Counted from the first letter of the stretch, positions 38,754 through 49,283 are shown. The stretch: 64,000 nucleotides of DNA from Acinetobacter schindleri CIP 107287 (GCF_000368625.1 NZ_KB849574.1:496001-560000), one strand, 5' to 3'. The notes: generated by a model not told the origin, from the sequence alone. Numbers and translations: made by a program.

Positions 38754-39608
38754 TTATGGCTTTACTGTAACGCCGTTCTCAACGCCGGTGTCATTATTCG
38801 TTACAATAAAATGACCATTTTGTATCTTTGGTGGAACTGCATTCTTCCACTGAATCGCAAGCCCATTTCTATAGCGCAGATCAATTGAAGAAATTCTAGA
38901 CCAAACTGGCTTCAAATCGCTATAGGAAAGATGGCTAAGACGTTGCAGCTTGCTCATGGTTTGATCCTGATCCACAATCACGCGTAATCCCGAATCAAAC
39001 TGCATAAACCATGTCATGCGCTCTGTTAGATATAATTCTTTTAAACGAATGCCATGCGGTGCGAACAGCTGATTAATTTCGTTATAGCGACGCATCATGG
39101 TTTTGGCCTGGCTGGCAGGACCATGCAGTAACGGTAATTCAGGATAACTGCGAGGAAGTACTTCAGTAAAAATTTTCCCGCTATCACTGAGCAGACGTCC
39201 AGTGCCCCAACGTGCAATTGCATGGTGCGGCATTACCCTTACCCGAATTGCATTCGGCCAGGCACGTGATACCACAACACGATCTACCCAAGATAATTCT
39301 AGAGTTTTATCACGGACTGATCTTAAATCCGAGGTAAAATAATTTTCGGTAATAATTGGCGATACATGTTGCAGGATCTGACGTTCTTCTGCCACCGAAC
39401 GAAAACCAATCACCTCAAGCTCTGCTACCTGGGCATCGGTCATCACACGATAGAATCCCAGTATTCCTGCAGCAAGTACTACAAACGCCACACACAGCAG
39501 TAACCAACCACCTAGATTGGCCATTTTTTCTTTTCGTGTGGGCGGCTTGTCGTGAATTGATGTAATCGCAGCACGTTTGCGGCGCATGGATGCAGGAAGT
39601 TGAGCCAT
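38754..39608 (-). CDS. ftsQ: Cell division protein FtsQ
   Basis: The product is 284 residues. A short cytoplasmic part precedes one membrane helix (about 34-52), the POTRA domain (EVIGFRSVAEERQILQ) and the periplasmic beta domain (LSWVDRVVVSRAWPNAIRV, HAIARWG). It links early and late divisome proteins (FtsB/FtsL). The gene sits 3 nt after ddl, and is followed by ftsA. Confidence 0.94.
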   Translation of the reverse strand: MAQLPASMRRKRAAITSIHDKPPTRKEKMANLGGWLLLCVAFVVLAAGILGFYRVMTDAQVAELEVIGFRSVAEERQILQHVSPIITENYFTSDLRSVRDKTLELSWVDRVVVSRAWPNAIRVRVMPHHAIARWGTGRLLSDSGKIFTEVLPRSYPELPLLHGPASQAKTMMRRYNEINQLFAPHGIRLKELYLTERMTWFMQFDSGLRVIVDQDQTMSKLQRLSHLSYSDLKPVWSRISSIDLRYRNGLAIQWKNAVPPKIQNGHFIVTNNDTGVENGVTVKP

Positions 39609-39611
39609 ATC

Positions 39612-40541
39612 TTAGTGAGCCACACCGTTCAGAGTTTGTTCCAGAATCGCCACACATAGCGCTTCAAAACTATAGCCTACTGCTGCTGCCGCTTTTGGCA
39701 CCAAAGAATGACTGGTCATGCCTGGCACCGTGTTCACTTCCAGTAGCCAGAACTTACCGTCCTGATCCTGCATGGCATCAATACGACCCCAACCGCTAGC
39801 ACCTACTGCCTGGAAAGCCCGTAAAGCCAAGGCTTGCAGTTCTTTTTCTTCTGTTTCGCTTAGACCGCATGGAATGCCGTACTGTACATCATTACGGTTA
39901 TATTTGGCTTCATAGTCGTAAAAAGCCACATCTTCTGGTGGTTGCAAACGAATTACCGGAAGTGCCTGACCATTTAACAAAACAATAGTGAATTCACGAC
40001 CGGTAATCCATTTCTCTGCCATCACAATGGCATCATGTTCAGTCGCTTTCGCAATGGCAGTGGCGAAGTCTTCGATTTTCTCAACCTTGCTCATACCAAT
40101 GCTTGAGCCTTCATGCACTGGCTTGATAATCAGTGGCAAGCCCAGTGCTGCAACGATTTCTTCAGCATTCGAATCTTTGGTCACAATACGGTAAGGTGCT
40201 GTTGGCAGTTCTGAACCTTGCCAAACCTGCTTGGTTTTAACCTTGTCCATACCAATCGCTGAACCCTGTACGCCTGTACCGGTATAAGGAATATTCAGCC
40301 ACTCCAGTGCACCTTGAATCTGACCATCTTCACCACCACGACCATGCAGCACAATGAAAGCACGATCATAAGCCGTCAGCTCCGTGATGCTACGCTCCTG
40401 AGGATCGAAGCCTTCGGCGTTCACCCCAGAACGCAGCAATGCCTCAAGCACTGCCGTACCACTGTCTAGCGAAACCTCACGCTCTGCAGATTTACCACCA
40501 AGCAATACGGCAACTTTTCCGAATTTTGAAGCATTTGACAC
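39612..40541 (-). CDS. ddl: D-alanine--D-alanine ligase
   Basis: The product is 309 residues, an ATP-grasp enzyme joining two D-Ala for peptidoglycan. Visible: VLLGGKSAEREVSLDSG, VLHGRGGEDGQIQG, IPYTGTGVQGSAIGMDK, PLIIKPVHEGSSIGM, GASGWGRIDAM, WLLEVNTVPGMTSHSLVPKAA. It is of the DdlB type inside the dcw cluster. Confidence 0.97.
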   Translation of the reverse strand: MSNASKFGKVAVLLGGKSAEREVSLDSGTAVLEALLRSGVNAEGFDPQERSITELTAYDRAFIVLHGRGGEDGQIQGALEWLNIPYTGTGVQGSAIGMDKVKTKQVWQGSELPTAPYRIVTKDSNAEEIVAALGLPLIIKPVHEGSSIGMSKVEKIEDFATAIAKATEHDAIVMAEKWITGREFTIVLLNGQALPVIRLQPPEDVAFYDYEAKYNRNDVQYGIPCGLSETEEKELQALALRAFQAVGASGWGRIDAMQDQDGKFWLLEVNTVPGMTSHSLVPKAAAAVGYSFEALCVAILEQTLNGVAH

Positions 40542-40597
40542 GTTTATATCCTTAAACTTTTAAATCTGGTCAATTCTATCTGAGCCACACACGGCGA

Positions 40598-42046
40598 CTA
40601 CTTTACATATAGATGATTCTGAGCAAGTTCAATTGAAATTGCACCTACATTACCGGCACCCTGAGTCAGCAGCAGGTCATTTGCTTGTAGCACATTTTTC
40701 ATGACATTGCTGAGGTTTCCTTCAACCGGATCAACCAGAATCGGCTCTACCTCACCACGCAGACGAATACTGCGCGCCAGAGCACGGCTATCTGCACCAA
40801 CGATTGGTTTCTCCCCTGCTGAATAAACTTCTAGTAATAACAACTGATCTACCGTGGACAATACATCAACAAAGTCTTCAAAACAGTCACGGGTACGGCT
40901 AAAACGGTGCGGCTGGAACATCATTACCAGACGACGGTCTGGATGGCTGGCACGTGCCGCCTTGATGGTTGCTTCCACTTCTTTAGGATGGTGACCATAG
41001 TCGTCCACCAGCTTCACATCACCGCCTTCAAGCTCAAACTGACCTTGCACCTGGAAGCGACGACCAACACCGCTAAAGCTTTCTAAGGCACGGCAAATCG
41101 CAGCATCAGAAACGCCTTCATCAGTCGCAATACCAATTGCTGCCAGTGAATTCAGAATATTATGTGCACCCGGCATATTGATCGTAACACGCAGCGGCTC
41201 ACGATCTTTACGCAATACCGTAAAGTGCGACTGCATGCCATCCTGTTCAATATCAACTGCACGAATGTCATTGTCTTCATTGAAACCATAGGTAAGGAGT
41301 GGGCGACCGATCCGCGGCATAATTTCGCGTATATTGGCATCATCACCACATACCACGGCTAGGCCGTAGAACGGAAGTTTTTGCAGGAACTGAACAAAAG
41401 TATCTTTCAGCACGTCAAAGCTGCCGCCATAAGTATCCATATGATCAGCATCGATATTGGTGACAATCGTCGCCATTGGTTGCAGGTGCAGGAAAGAGGC
41501 ATCTGATTCATCTGCTTCTGCCACGATATAACGACTGGCACCCAATGCAGCATTCACACCCGTACGATTCAGCAAGCCACCGATCACATAGGTTGGATCA
41601 AGATTTTCTTCGGCCAACATACAAGTCACCAGACTGGTGGTTGTCGTTTTACCGTGAGTACCTGCTACTGCAATACCGTGACGGTAGCGCATCAATTCAC
41701 CCAGCATTTCAGCACGGCGAACCACTGGAATACGCTTTTCAATCGCAGTCTTAATTTCCGGATTTTCAGGATCAATGGCGGTTGAAACCACAATGACATT
41801 GGCACCCTGAATATTTTCAGCGGCATGACCGATGTAAACCTTAATTCCATTTTCTTCCAGCTGAGCCGTGGTTTTGGACGCTTTAATATCTGAACCAGAG
41901 ACTTTATAACCCTGGTTTTTCAATACTTCAGCAATACCACACATGCCAGCACCGCCGATCCCCACAAAATGAATGTGTTTGATACGGCGCATTTCTGGCA
42001 CTTTGATTAATTTTTTCGCTTGGTCAGCTGGAGTTGATGGAGACAT
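40598..42046 (-). CDS. murC: UDP-N-acetylmuramate--L-alanine ligase
   Basis: The product is 482 residues and adds L-Ala to UDP-MurNAc. The N-terminal Rossmann motif [18 protein letters not shown]-binding loop [24 protein letters not shown], and [13 protein letters not shown] are the Mur-ligase hallmarks. It is 56 nt upstream of ddl and 12 nt downstream of murG. Confidence 0.97.
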   Translation of the reverse strand: MSPSTPADQAKKLIKVPEMRRIKHIHFVGIGGAGMCGIAEVLKNQGYKVSGSDIKASKTTAQLEENGIKVYIGHAAENIQGANVIVVSTAIDPENPEIKTAIEKRIPVVRRAEMLGELMRYRHGIAVAGTHGKTTTTSLVTCMLAEENLDPTYVIGGLLNRTGVNAALGASRYIVAEADESDASFLHLQPMATIVTNIDADHMDTYGGSFDVLKDTFVQFLQKLPFYGLAVVCGDDANIREIMPRIGRPLLTYGFNEDNDIRAVDIEQDGMQSHFTVLRKDREPLRVTINMPGAHNILNSLAAIGIATDEGVSDAAICRALESFSGVGRRFQVQGQFELEGGDVKLVDDYGHHPKEVEATIKAARASHPDRRLVMMFQPHRFSRTRDCFEDFVDVLSTVDQLLLLEVYSAGEKPIVGADSRALARSIRLRGEVEPILVDPVEGNLSNVMKNVLQANDLLLTQGAGNVGAISIELAQNHLYVK

Positions 42047-42058
42047 AATTTACTCGGT

Positions 42059-43156
42059 TTACAATTCTTGAATTAAACGAACCACGTGTTGGGTTGCATC
42101 TGGTTGAGCCTGCTGGCGTGCTTTTACAGCCATTTCCATAAGAAGCTGGCGATTCAGCATCGGTTCCAGCAACGCTTTTAAACTGTCTGGGGTCATTGTG
42201 GCTTGCGGGCAGATTTTTGCTGCGCCAAGATTTGCCAGGAATCGGGCATTGGCGGTCTGGTGATCATCTACCGCACTTGGTAATGGCACAAAGATTGCGG
42301 CCACGCCTGCTGTGGCAATTTCAGTTACGGTCAACGCACCGGCACGGCAGATAATTAAGTCCGCATCGCTATAGGCCTGTGCCATATCTTCAATAAATGG
42401 CTGTACTTCAATATTTAAAGTTGCAGGTGCATCAGCATAACGGGCACGGGTCGCATCTGCATGATTTTGACCACACTGATGATAAACATTTAATGGGACA
42501 TTCAGCTGTTTTAAGGCTTCAGGCACACATTCATTGAGTGCCTGAGCGCCCAGTGAACCCCCGACAATTAAAATACGCAGTGGCTGGCCAGCTTTTTCCC
42601 GTTCCTGATAACGCCAGGACGGATTGAAAATTTCAGTAATTTCTTTACGTACCGGATTGCCTGTAGTGACAATTTTATCCTGGGCCGGAAAAGTATTCGG
42701 AAATGCCTGACAGACTTTTTTGGCAATACGGGACAGCTGGGTATTGGTAAAACCGGCTACAGCATTTTGCTCATGAATAATCACGGGAATGCCCAGCATT
42801 CGCGCTGCTAGACCACCTGGACCGGCGACATAGCCACCAAAACCGGCGACAGCATCCACCTTCAGCTGTTTCATATACTTCATGGCGCTAAGAGTGGCTT
42901 TTAGAATTTTAAACGGTGCCACCAATTTACGTACTACGCCATTGCCGCGCACGCCTTGAATATCAATCTGATAAATTGGAATATTATGGTTTTTTAAAAG
43001 TCGGTTTTCCATGCCTGCCGGAGTTGCCAACCAGGACACTTTGATCCCCTGCTGTTCTAAGTCTTTTGCAACGGCTAACGCTGGAAATACATGTCCACCG
43101 GTACCTGCGGCCATCATCATGACATGTTTAGGCTGTTTTTGCTGAGCATCGGTCAC
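42059..43156 (-). CDS. murG: UDP-GlcNAc transferase MurG
   Basis: The product is 365 residues, a GT-B glycosyltransferase that makes lipid II from lipid I on the inner membrane face. Visible: AAGTGGHVFPALAVA (first G loop), GFGGYVAGPGGLAARM, HEQNAVAGFTN, VGGSLGAQALNE, ICRAGALTVTEIA and PLPSAVDDHQTANA. It is the first gene of the murG-to-ftsZ transcription unit; mraY, murD and ftsW are not upstream, so the dcw cluster is split in this genome. Confidence 0.97.
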   Translation of the reverse strand: MTDAQQKQPKHVMMMAAGTGGHVFPALAVAKDLEQQGIKVSWLATPAGMENRLLKNHNIPIYQIDIQGVRGNGVVRKLVAPFKILKATLSAMKYMKQLKVDAVAGFGGYVAGPGGLAARMLGIPVIIHEQNAVAGFTNTQLSRIAKKVCQAFPNTFPAQDKIVTTGNPVRKEITEIFNPSWRYQEREKAGQPLRILIVGGSLGAQALNECVPEALKQLNVPLNVYHQCGQNHADATRARYADAPATLNIEVQPFIEDMAQAYSDADLIICRAGALTVTEIATAGVAAIFVPLPSAVDDHQTANARFLANLGAAKICPQATMTPDSLKALLEPMLNRQLLMEMAVKARQQAQPDATQHVVRLIQEL

Positions 43157-43568
43157 GGTCTAATTCTTCAATTCTAAAATATAAACAGGATGTGTAATTT
43201 AAGTCGTCAATTGTAATCACAATCGCTAAGCCATGAAAGTTTATTTACTTTATTTCAACGAGCGTTTCATTGTTTTTTTTCACACGATTTTAAAGTTTAA
43301 ACTGTATTTATAATCAGGTCTGCATTTTTATTCAATTTTCAGAAAAAAAACGGATTTTATTAATTGATTTCAATGATTTCTTTTTTATAGATATAAAACA
43401 GATTTTATCGCAGGATGAAGCGAAAACATTATTGCACTGATCACTATTTTTCAGACCTAAACTTAGGTCTAAACAGCATGAAATTTATTCTTTTTCTATG
43501 TTATTTATATTCTTAATAAATAACATCAATTCTTTAATGAATTGATTTAACAGATAAAGCGATGACAG
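43157..43568. other. Divergent spacer murG / MFS transporter with three inverted repeats
   Basis: This 412-nt AT-rich spacer holds promoters for murG and the MFS gene. On the MFS side are three perfect inverted repeats in about 95 nt: 43453-43470, 43498-43526 and 43525-43546. Confidence 0.7.
43453..43470 (+). promoter_or_regulatory. Candidate operator of the MFS gene
   Basis: AGACCTAA and TTAGGTCT are perfect inverted arms with a 2-nt spacer, 99 nt before the MFS start. The symmetry suits a dimeric regulator such as a TetR- or MarR-type protein. Confidence 0.5.
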
Positions 43569-44768
43569 ATGTCAAAAATTTCAGTGCATGATAGCTGGGT
43601 GATCCTGGCAGGTTATCTGGCGGCCATTCATGTCGGCAAACTCTCTGCCGTAATTCCAATTTTGCAGCAGGACTTAGGACTCAGTTTTACCCAAGCAGGT
43701 TTTTCCCTGTCTCTGGTTCAGGGCGCAGGCATGCTGTTTGCACTCAGTATTGGTGCATTCTCTGAAAAATTTGGTCTAAAACGTTGCCTGATTCTGGCGC
43801 TAACGATTCTAGGGTTCAGCAGTATTGCCGGACTCTGGACTCAGCATGTCGCTGCATTATATTTTTTTCGTTTTACTGAAGGCATCGGCTTCCTGACCAT
43901 CTCCCTGTGTGCACCAGCCATTCTGAAAAGGATCAGCCGGCTAGAACATCTGAATTTCAAGATGGGGCTGTGGAGTTCCTATATGGGTGTAGGGGTGAGT
44001 CTAGCCGTTCTGTGTATTCCGATATTGCTGGAATGGCTGCATTGGCAGACCATCTGGGTTTTACTCGGTGGATTGTGTCTGTTGATTGCCTTAATGGTAC
44101 ATCGTTATCTGCATCTTGAACCGCAAGTACCTACCTCTGAAACCGCATCATCATCGGCTACCAGTTCTTCTTTCTGGGAAATTGTTCGGGTCACCATTAC
44201 TCATCCACCAATTTTATGTCTGGCGGTAATTTTTGCCTGTTATACCAGTCAGTGGCTGACTGTAATCGGCTTTTTACCGAGTATGTATGTCGCGAATCAG
44301 ATTGATTTAAAAACTGCAGGTATATTGGCTTCACTGGTCGTGGTTTCCAATCTGGGTGGTACCTTTGGTGCCGGTATGCTGTTGCAACGTGGCTGGCAGC
44401 CGAAAACCCTGCTCTGGACTGGTTTTATCAGCATGATGCTGACCAGCTTTCTGGCCTTTGCTGCTCGTTCCTGGTTGATGTTGGAATTACAGGTACTGAG
44501 TGCTGTATTGTTTTCACTGATTGGCGGAATTATTCCGACGACTGTTTTTGCCATTACTCTGAAATATGCACCTCAGGCCAATGCCGCGGCAGCCAGTGTC
44601 GGCCTTGTTCTTCAAGTTTCGGCATTTGCACAGTTTTTTGTCCCGCCACTGAGTGCATCACTGGTTTCTGCGACCGGACAATGGGCCAATATTGCACTGG
44701 TTACTGCCTGCCTTTCGGTACTCGGTCTGATGATGAGCAGCTATCTGTTCCGATGGCATGGTAAATAA
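43569..44768 (+). CDS. MFS transporter (CynX/NimT-like)
   Basis: The product is 399 residues with 12 predicted membrane segments in two halves. The MFS motif between TM2 and TM3 reads GAFSEKFGLKRCLIL. The central loop (about 180-205) is Ser/Thr-rich. Similarity seems closest to cyanate/nitroimidazole-type transporters; the substrate is unknown. A 9-codon frame starting at 43562 overlaps the start codon region out of frame. Three inverted repeats upstream suggest regulation. Confidence 0.85.
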   Translation: MSKISVHDSWVILAGYLAAIHVGKLSAVIPILQQDLGLSFTQAGFSLSLVQGAGMLFALSIGAFSEKFGLKRCLILALTILGFSSIAGLWTQHVAALYFFRFTEGIGFLTISLCAPAILKRISRLEHLNFKMGLWSSYMGVGVSLAVLCIPILLEWLHWQTIWVLLGGLCLLIALMVHRYLHLEPQVPTSETASSSATSSSFWEIVRVTITHPPILCLAVIFACYTSQWLTVIGFLPSMYVANQIDLKTAGILASLVVVSNLGGTFGAGMLLQRGWQPKTLLWTGFISMMLTSFLAFAARSWLMLELQVLSAVLFSLIGGIIPTTVFAITLKYAPQANAAAASVGLVLQVSAFAQFFVPPLSASLVSATGQWANIALVTACLSVLGLMMSSYLFRWHGK

Positions 44769-44796
44769 AAAGAGCCTCAATGGAGGCTCTTTTTAT
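44767..44796. terminator. Bidirectional terminator MFS gene / gshB
   Basis: Arms AAAAAGAGCCTC and GAGGCTCTTTTT form a 12-bp stem with a 4-nt loop, between convergent genes. Confidence 0.93.
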
Positions 44797-44811
44797 TTAT
44801 AATTACAAAAC

Positions 44812-45759
44812 TTAGGCCTGCTTGACCCCTGCTTCCAGCACATCAAACAGGTCATCCGCAATCGAAGTCCCAAACTGGGTATCAATTTCACGGATACAGG
44901 TTGGACTGGTCACGTTAATTTCAGTGACATAGTTACCAATCACATCCAGACCCACGAAGACCAGACCTTTTTCACGTAAAAATGGGCCAACTTTTGCAGC
45001 AATGGCTTTATCATTTTCAGTTAAAGGACGCGCTTCCCCCAGACCACCTGCTGCCAGGTTGCCGCGCACTTCACCATTTTGGGGAATACGTGCCAGACAA
45101 TAAGGTACCGGTTCACCATTTACCATCAAAATACGTTTATCGCCTTCAACAATTTCTGGAATATAACGCTGTGCCATGATGGGCTGAGTCCCATTATTGG
45201 TCAGGATTTCGATAGTCGAACCGATATTTACTCCGTCCTGATACAGACGAAAAATCCCCATTCCCCCCATGCCATCTAAGGGTTTAACAATGACATCACC
45301 ATGATCTTTAATGAATTCACGTATCAGGCTTTGTTGTGAAGTCACTAAAGTTGGTACTTGCAGTTCCGGGAACTGGGTGGCAAACAGCTTTTCATTACAG
45401 TCACGCAGGCTTTGCGGCTTGTTAATGATCCAGGCACCTTCACGTTCAGCCTGTTCCAGGATATAAGTTGCATAGACAAAATTCATGTCAAAAGGTGGGT
45501 CTTTACGCATTAACACCACATCATATGCCGCGATGGATTCTTTACGCTTTTCACCTAATTCATAGTAATGATTATAGTCTTCAAACACTTGTAGTGGTGA
45601 GATCAAACCAAATGCTTTACCCTGATCAATATACAAATCTTGCTGTAATGCATAACCCAGTTCATGACCACGGCGTGCGGCTGCCCAAAGCATCGCCATG
45701 GTTGAATCTTTTTTCAGGTTTACATTTTCGATGGGATCCATCACAACAAGTACGCGCAT
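44812..45759 (-). CDS. gshB: Glutathione synthetase
   Basis: The product is 315 residues, the same length as the E. coli enzyme, from the ATG at 45759. It joins gamma-glutamylcysteine and glycine with ATP. ATP-grasp motifs: VMDPIENVNLKKDSTMAML at the N terminus, LMRKDPPFDMNFVYAT, VIVKPLDGMGGMGIF, IPEIVEGDKRILM, RGNLAAGG and GLDVIGNYVTEINVTSPT. It stands alone. Confidence 0.97.
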   Translation of the reverse strand: MRVLVVMDPIENVNLKKDSTMAMLWAAARRGHELGYALQQDLYIDQGKAFGLISPLQVFEDYNHYYELGEKRKESIAAYDVVLMRKDPPFDMNFVYATYILEQAEREGAWIINKPQSLRDCNEKLFATQFPELQVPTLVTSQQSLIREFIKDHGDVIVKPLDGMGGMGIFRLYQDGVNIGSTIEILTNNGTQPIMAQRYIPEIVEGDKRILMVNGEPVPYCLARIPQNGEVRGNLAAGGLGEARPLTENDKAIAAKVGPFLREKGLVFVGLDVIGNYVTEINVTSPTCIREIDTQFGTSIADDLFDVLEAGVKQA

Positions 45760-45877
45760 ATTTCTGTGCTCTTTTTTCAAAATGAATTTGGCAATGAGTA
45801 TAGCCGAGATTATTCTTTTGTTTATTCAGATTTTGCATGAGTATGTATGCATTCTTGTGTTAAGGATGAATCTAAAG

Positions 45878-46087
45878 ATGTTGCAAGCTATCGTCGGTTT
45901 TCATTTAGATGAGGAAAATCATTGGGTCGCTGAACTGGCCTGTGGACATGGTCAACATGTACGGCATGATCCGCCCTGGCAAAACCGTCCCTGGGTCATG
46001 ACTGAATCAGGTCGAAGGGAAAAACTGGGCATAGAACTGGACTGCAAAAAATGTGAGGAAACACAGCAGTCCGATAAAGATGATTGA
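45878..46087 (+). CDS. DUF3565 protein
   Basis: The product is 69 residues from the ATG at 45878, 10 nt after AAGGA. The domain has GFHLDEENHWVAEL, ACGHGQHVRHDPPW, RPWVMTESGR and ELDCKKCEE; the His/Cys pattern suggests a metal site. DUF3565 proteins are small and of unknown function. The open frame extends upstream over gshB's start region but without family similarity. The gene is divergent from gshB. Confidence 0.82.
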   Translation: MLQAIVGFHLDEENHWVAELACGHGQHVRHDPPWQNRPWVMTESGRREKLGIELDCKKCEETQQSDKDD

Positions 46088-46258
46088 TTAGAATAACCCT
46101 GACTGCTCATCACAAGCTTTCTAATTTTTAAATAAATCTTTCAGCTTCTCTGGAATATTTAAACTATCTGCATTGTTAAGTGGTCCTGTATTATTGCCAA
46201 ATCCCTGCAGAACTTTTATGCTTAAAAATAATACGCATTCTGCGATTCAAGGTGCTTC

Positions 46259-46675
46259 GTGCTGCAACGCTTTTTTCAACAGGCCTGGTTTATCCTGCTG
46301 ATGGTTTTTGCCATCGGCTGGGGCACTATGTCTGTAGCATCCGCGAACTCCATGCATCTGATTCAAATGCAACAACAGCCTTGTGCCAAACAAATGGTAC
46401 ATGGTGATCAGCACGCCTCACAGATGGCTATCATAGAACATGCAACGCATGCTCCCGCTTCTCAACACTGTGATAATCAAGCTTCGACTCAACAACATGA
46501 ATGTCTCGATTGTAACTTTAGTGCCTGCCAAAGCATGATGAGCTGGTTAAATACCGAATCGCAGCCGTTGACTATATTGCACCCCTACGAAGCCAATACC
46601 GCACTTTCTTTCCCTTATACTGCCCGCCACCTTAGCGGTTACTGGCAAGATATTCTCCGTCCTCCCAAAGCCTGA
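46259..46675 (+). CDS. Small secreted His/Cys-rich protein preceding copA
   Basis: The product is 138 residues from the GTG at 46259, 6 nt after AAGG. A hydrophobic segment at the N terminus ends in SVASA, a probable signal peptide. The mature part is rich in His, Met and Cys (PCAKQMVHGDQHASQM, ATHAPASQHC, CLDCNFSACQSMM), as in DUF2946-type proteins of copper loci. It starts a probable three-gene copper unit with copA (43 nt on) and copB. Copper binding is inference. Confidence 0.7.
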   Translation: MLQRFFQQAWFILLMVFAIGWGTMSVASANSMHLIQMQQQPCAKQMVHGDQHASQMAIIEHATHAPASQHCDNQASTQQHECLDCNFSACQSMMSWLNTESQPLTILHPYEANTALSFPYTARHLSGYWQDILRPPKA

Positions 46676-46717
46676 TCCAAATTTTTAAATATTTTTAATA
46701 AATTTCAGGATCAAGTT

Positions 46718-48463
46718 ATGTCTATTAAATTTCGTCACAGCCTGTTTGTAGGCTTATGTGTGATCTCATCATCTGCTTTTGCCGCAGTGAAAGAATACCA
46801 TCTGATTATTGATGAAGGTAAACTCAATCTGACCGGGAAACCTCTGCAGCGTATTACCGTCAATGGTCAGTTCCCGGCTCCGACACTTGAATTTACAGAG
46901 GGCGATGAAGCAATTATTCATGTACAGAATAATCTGGATCATCAGGATTCTTCCCTGCACTGGCACGGCCTGTTATTACCCGGCCTGATGGATGGTGTGC
47001 CTGGCTTTAACGGATTTCAGGGCATTAAGCCCGGACAGAAGTTTAGCTACCGTTTCAAGGTACGCCAGAATGGTACCTACTGGTATCACGCCCATTCCAA
47101 AGGTCAGGAACAGGATGGGCTGTACGGTGCGCTGCTGATTCACCCTAAAAATCGAAATACGATTCCTGCCCATGAAAAAACTGAGCGTGACTATGTGGTG
47201 ATGCTTTCAGAATTTCATGAACAGAGCAGCCAGTCTATTCAGAATAACCTGAAAAAATCAGCAGATTATTACCAGAACCAGCGTGAAACAGTGGGTGATA
47301 TTTGGCAGCAGCTCAAACGTGATGGTCTTAAGGCAACCTGGTCAGACCGCAAGATGTGGAACCAGATGCGCATGCTCAAAACCGACCTGTCCGATGTCAG
47401 CGGCTATACTTTTCTGGTAAATGGCAAAACGCCTGAACAGAACTGGACCGGACCGTTCTAGTCGAATGAAAAAGTGCGTCTACGCTTTATCAATGCCGCA
47501 GCCATGTCCTTTTTTGATGTACGTATTCCAAATCTGAAAATGACTGTAGTCAGTGCTGATGGCCAGCCCGTCAAACCGGTCAGTATTGATGAATTCCGCA
47601 TCGGTGCCGCAGAAACCTATGACGTGATTGTAGAACCAACTGCAGCACATTATCAGATCCAGGCGGAATCGATCGACCGTTCCGGCTTTGCCTTAGGCAG
47701 CCTGCATGACCAGACCCAGCCCATGCCGCATCATATCAGCCAACCCGCAGCCCGTCCCCGCGCTATATTAACCATGCAGGATATGGGACATGCTGGACAA
47801 CATGAAATGCCACAGCATATGCCTGCGGGTCATAGCATGTATTCGGAAAAATCCTCAGATGATGAGTCTGCTCAACATGAGCTGCATGCACAGCATTCCA
47901 TGCCAGAACAAAAACAGCCTGCTGGAGCCGTTGAAGGCTGGGCCAATGCGTCTACCCCTGCGGATCATAAAGCCCTGCAGTATGGTGACCTGAAATCATT
48001 ATTTCCTCAGCCGGATGTTCGTGAACCGGAATCGGAACTGGTGATCCGCCTCGGCGGCAACATGGAGCGTTACATCTGGACCATCAATGGCAAGAAATAT
48101 AGCGAAGCTGAACCTTTACAGGTGAAGTATGGTCAGCGTATCCGGCTGAAATTCATCAACGACAGCATGATGGCACATCCAATGCACCTACATGGCATGT
48201 TTATGCAGCTGGAAAACGGTCAGCCTGCAGGTGATCTGCCCAACAAGCACACCATTGTGGTGCCACCCGGCAAAACGGTTACCGCGCTACTAACTGCCGA
48301 TGAATTGGGTGAATGGGCAATTCACTGTCACCTGCTCTATCACATGAGCGCTGGTATGATGAACAAACTGATCGTAGCACAGGTTAATGATGACCACACC
48401 AATACCCCGCCTGCTAAACCGCAATCAGCCCAACAACAAGGAGATGCTCATGCACACCATTAA
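46718..48463 (+). pseudogene. copA: copA, copper-resistance multicopper oxidase, interrupted by an in-frame amber codon
   Basis: One continuous frame of 582 codons is broken only by TAG at 47459-47461 (codon 248); reading resumes in the same frame (SNEKVRLRFIN), as in intact CopA. Before it: a Sec-like signal ending SAFA and copper ligands HWHG (81-84) and HAH (124-126). After it: a Met/His-rich stretch (about 354-397), HPMHLHG (487-493) and HCHLLYHMSAGM (536-547), the trinuclear and type 1 sites. Without readthrough no functional oxidase results. Intact CopA oxidises periplasmic Cu(I). A downstream GTG at 47474 could start only a useless fragment. A single-base change or a sequencing error would explain it. 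Confidence 0.9.
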
Positions 48464-49283
48464 AACAGTGAAGTACTCCCTGTCGTTGGCAGTGACCCTG
48501 TTGATGAGTTCTACTGCATTTGCCGAACCAATGCAGCATGATCACACCATGATGCAAGCATCTGTCCCTACTCATGTACATCAACAGCATACAGATATGC
48601 AGCCCTCACCGCTTGTTCCTACTGAAAGGATAAAGGAAATTAACCATAAACATGAGCATGGTGGCCAGATTTATACTGTGCTTGAACTGGATCAGCGCTG
48701 GCAAACCACGGGACATGGTCAGGGCACATTTCAGTCAGACAATGAACTGAAAATCGGTACGGATGAAAACAGACTGGTACTTAAACTGGAAGCTGAAAAG
48801 ACTGAGTCCAGACCAGAGGAATACACTGCAAAAATACTGTATAGCCGTATGATTTCAGACTTCTGGGATATGCAGGCCGGTCTGGGTTATCAGGAACATT
48901 CGCTTGAAGTGAACCAGCAACATACCATGCAGGAACGCTGGAATGCAGTGCTTGGTTTACATGGTTTGGCACCCTATTTCTTTGAAACTTCGGCTTATCT
49001 GGAAGTGGGGCAAGATGACTATGTAGCATTGAATTTTGAGGCTGAACGCGACCTGCTTTTGACTCAAAAACTGATTCTACAGCCTTATATCGAAGTGGCA
49101 GCAATCTTAAATGATGGTTCCCCTTATGCAGAAAAGACTGGACTACGTGAAGCTGCGCTGGGTTTGAATACCCGATATGAAATAACGAAGCAGGTCATGC
49201 CTTATATTGATATTGCTTACCGTTATGAGCAGGAAAGCCAGTGGGAAAATGATCAGCTCAGCTCAAATTCCGAAAAAGATTAG
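48450..49283 (+). CDS. copB: Copper-resistance outer-membrane protein CopB, C-terminally truncated
   Basis: The product is 277 residues from the ATG at 48450, which follows AAGGAG with 6-nt spacing and overlaps the copA end by 14 nt. A signal peptide ends STAFA; a His/Met-rich segment (HDHTMMQ, HVHQQHTDMQ) precedes the beta-barrel domain (ELDQRWQTTGHGQGTFQSDNELKIGTDENRLVLK, the CopB signature). The frame stops at TAG 49281-49283, yet continues in the same frame as VYGLGVKFRF and then stops again at 49314-49316. That tail, ending in Phe, is the last barrel strand needed for outer-membrane insertion, so the protein is probably defective. Confidence 0.85.
   Translation: MHTIKTVKYSLSLAVTLLMSSTAFAEPMQHDHTMMQASVPTHVHQQHTDMQPSPLVPTERIKEINHKHEHGGQIYTVLELDQRWQTTGHGQGTFQSDNELKIGTDENRLVLKLEAEKTESRPEEYTAKILYSRMISDFWDMQAGLGYQEHSLEVNQQHTMQERWNAVLGLHGLAPYFFETSAYLEVGQDDYVALNFEAERDLLLTQKLILQPYIEVAAILNDGSPYAEKTGLREAALGLNTRYEITKQVMPYIDIAYRYEQESQWENDQLSSNSEKD

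Noticed and set aside
47459-49283. Recoding of TAG as a sense codon to explain both amber codons in copA and copB
   Set aside because: ftsA and the barrel gene at 60181 end in TAG, so amber is an ordinary stop here. No suppressor tRNA is visible in the window.
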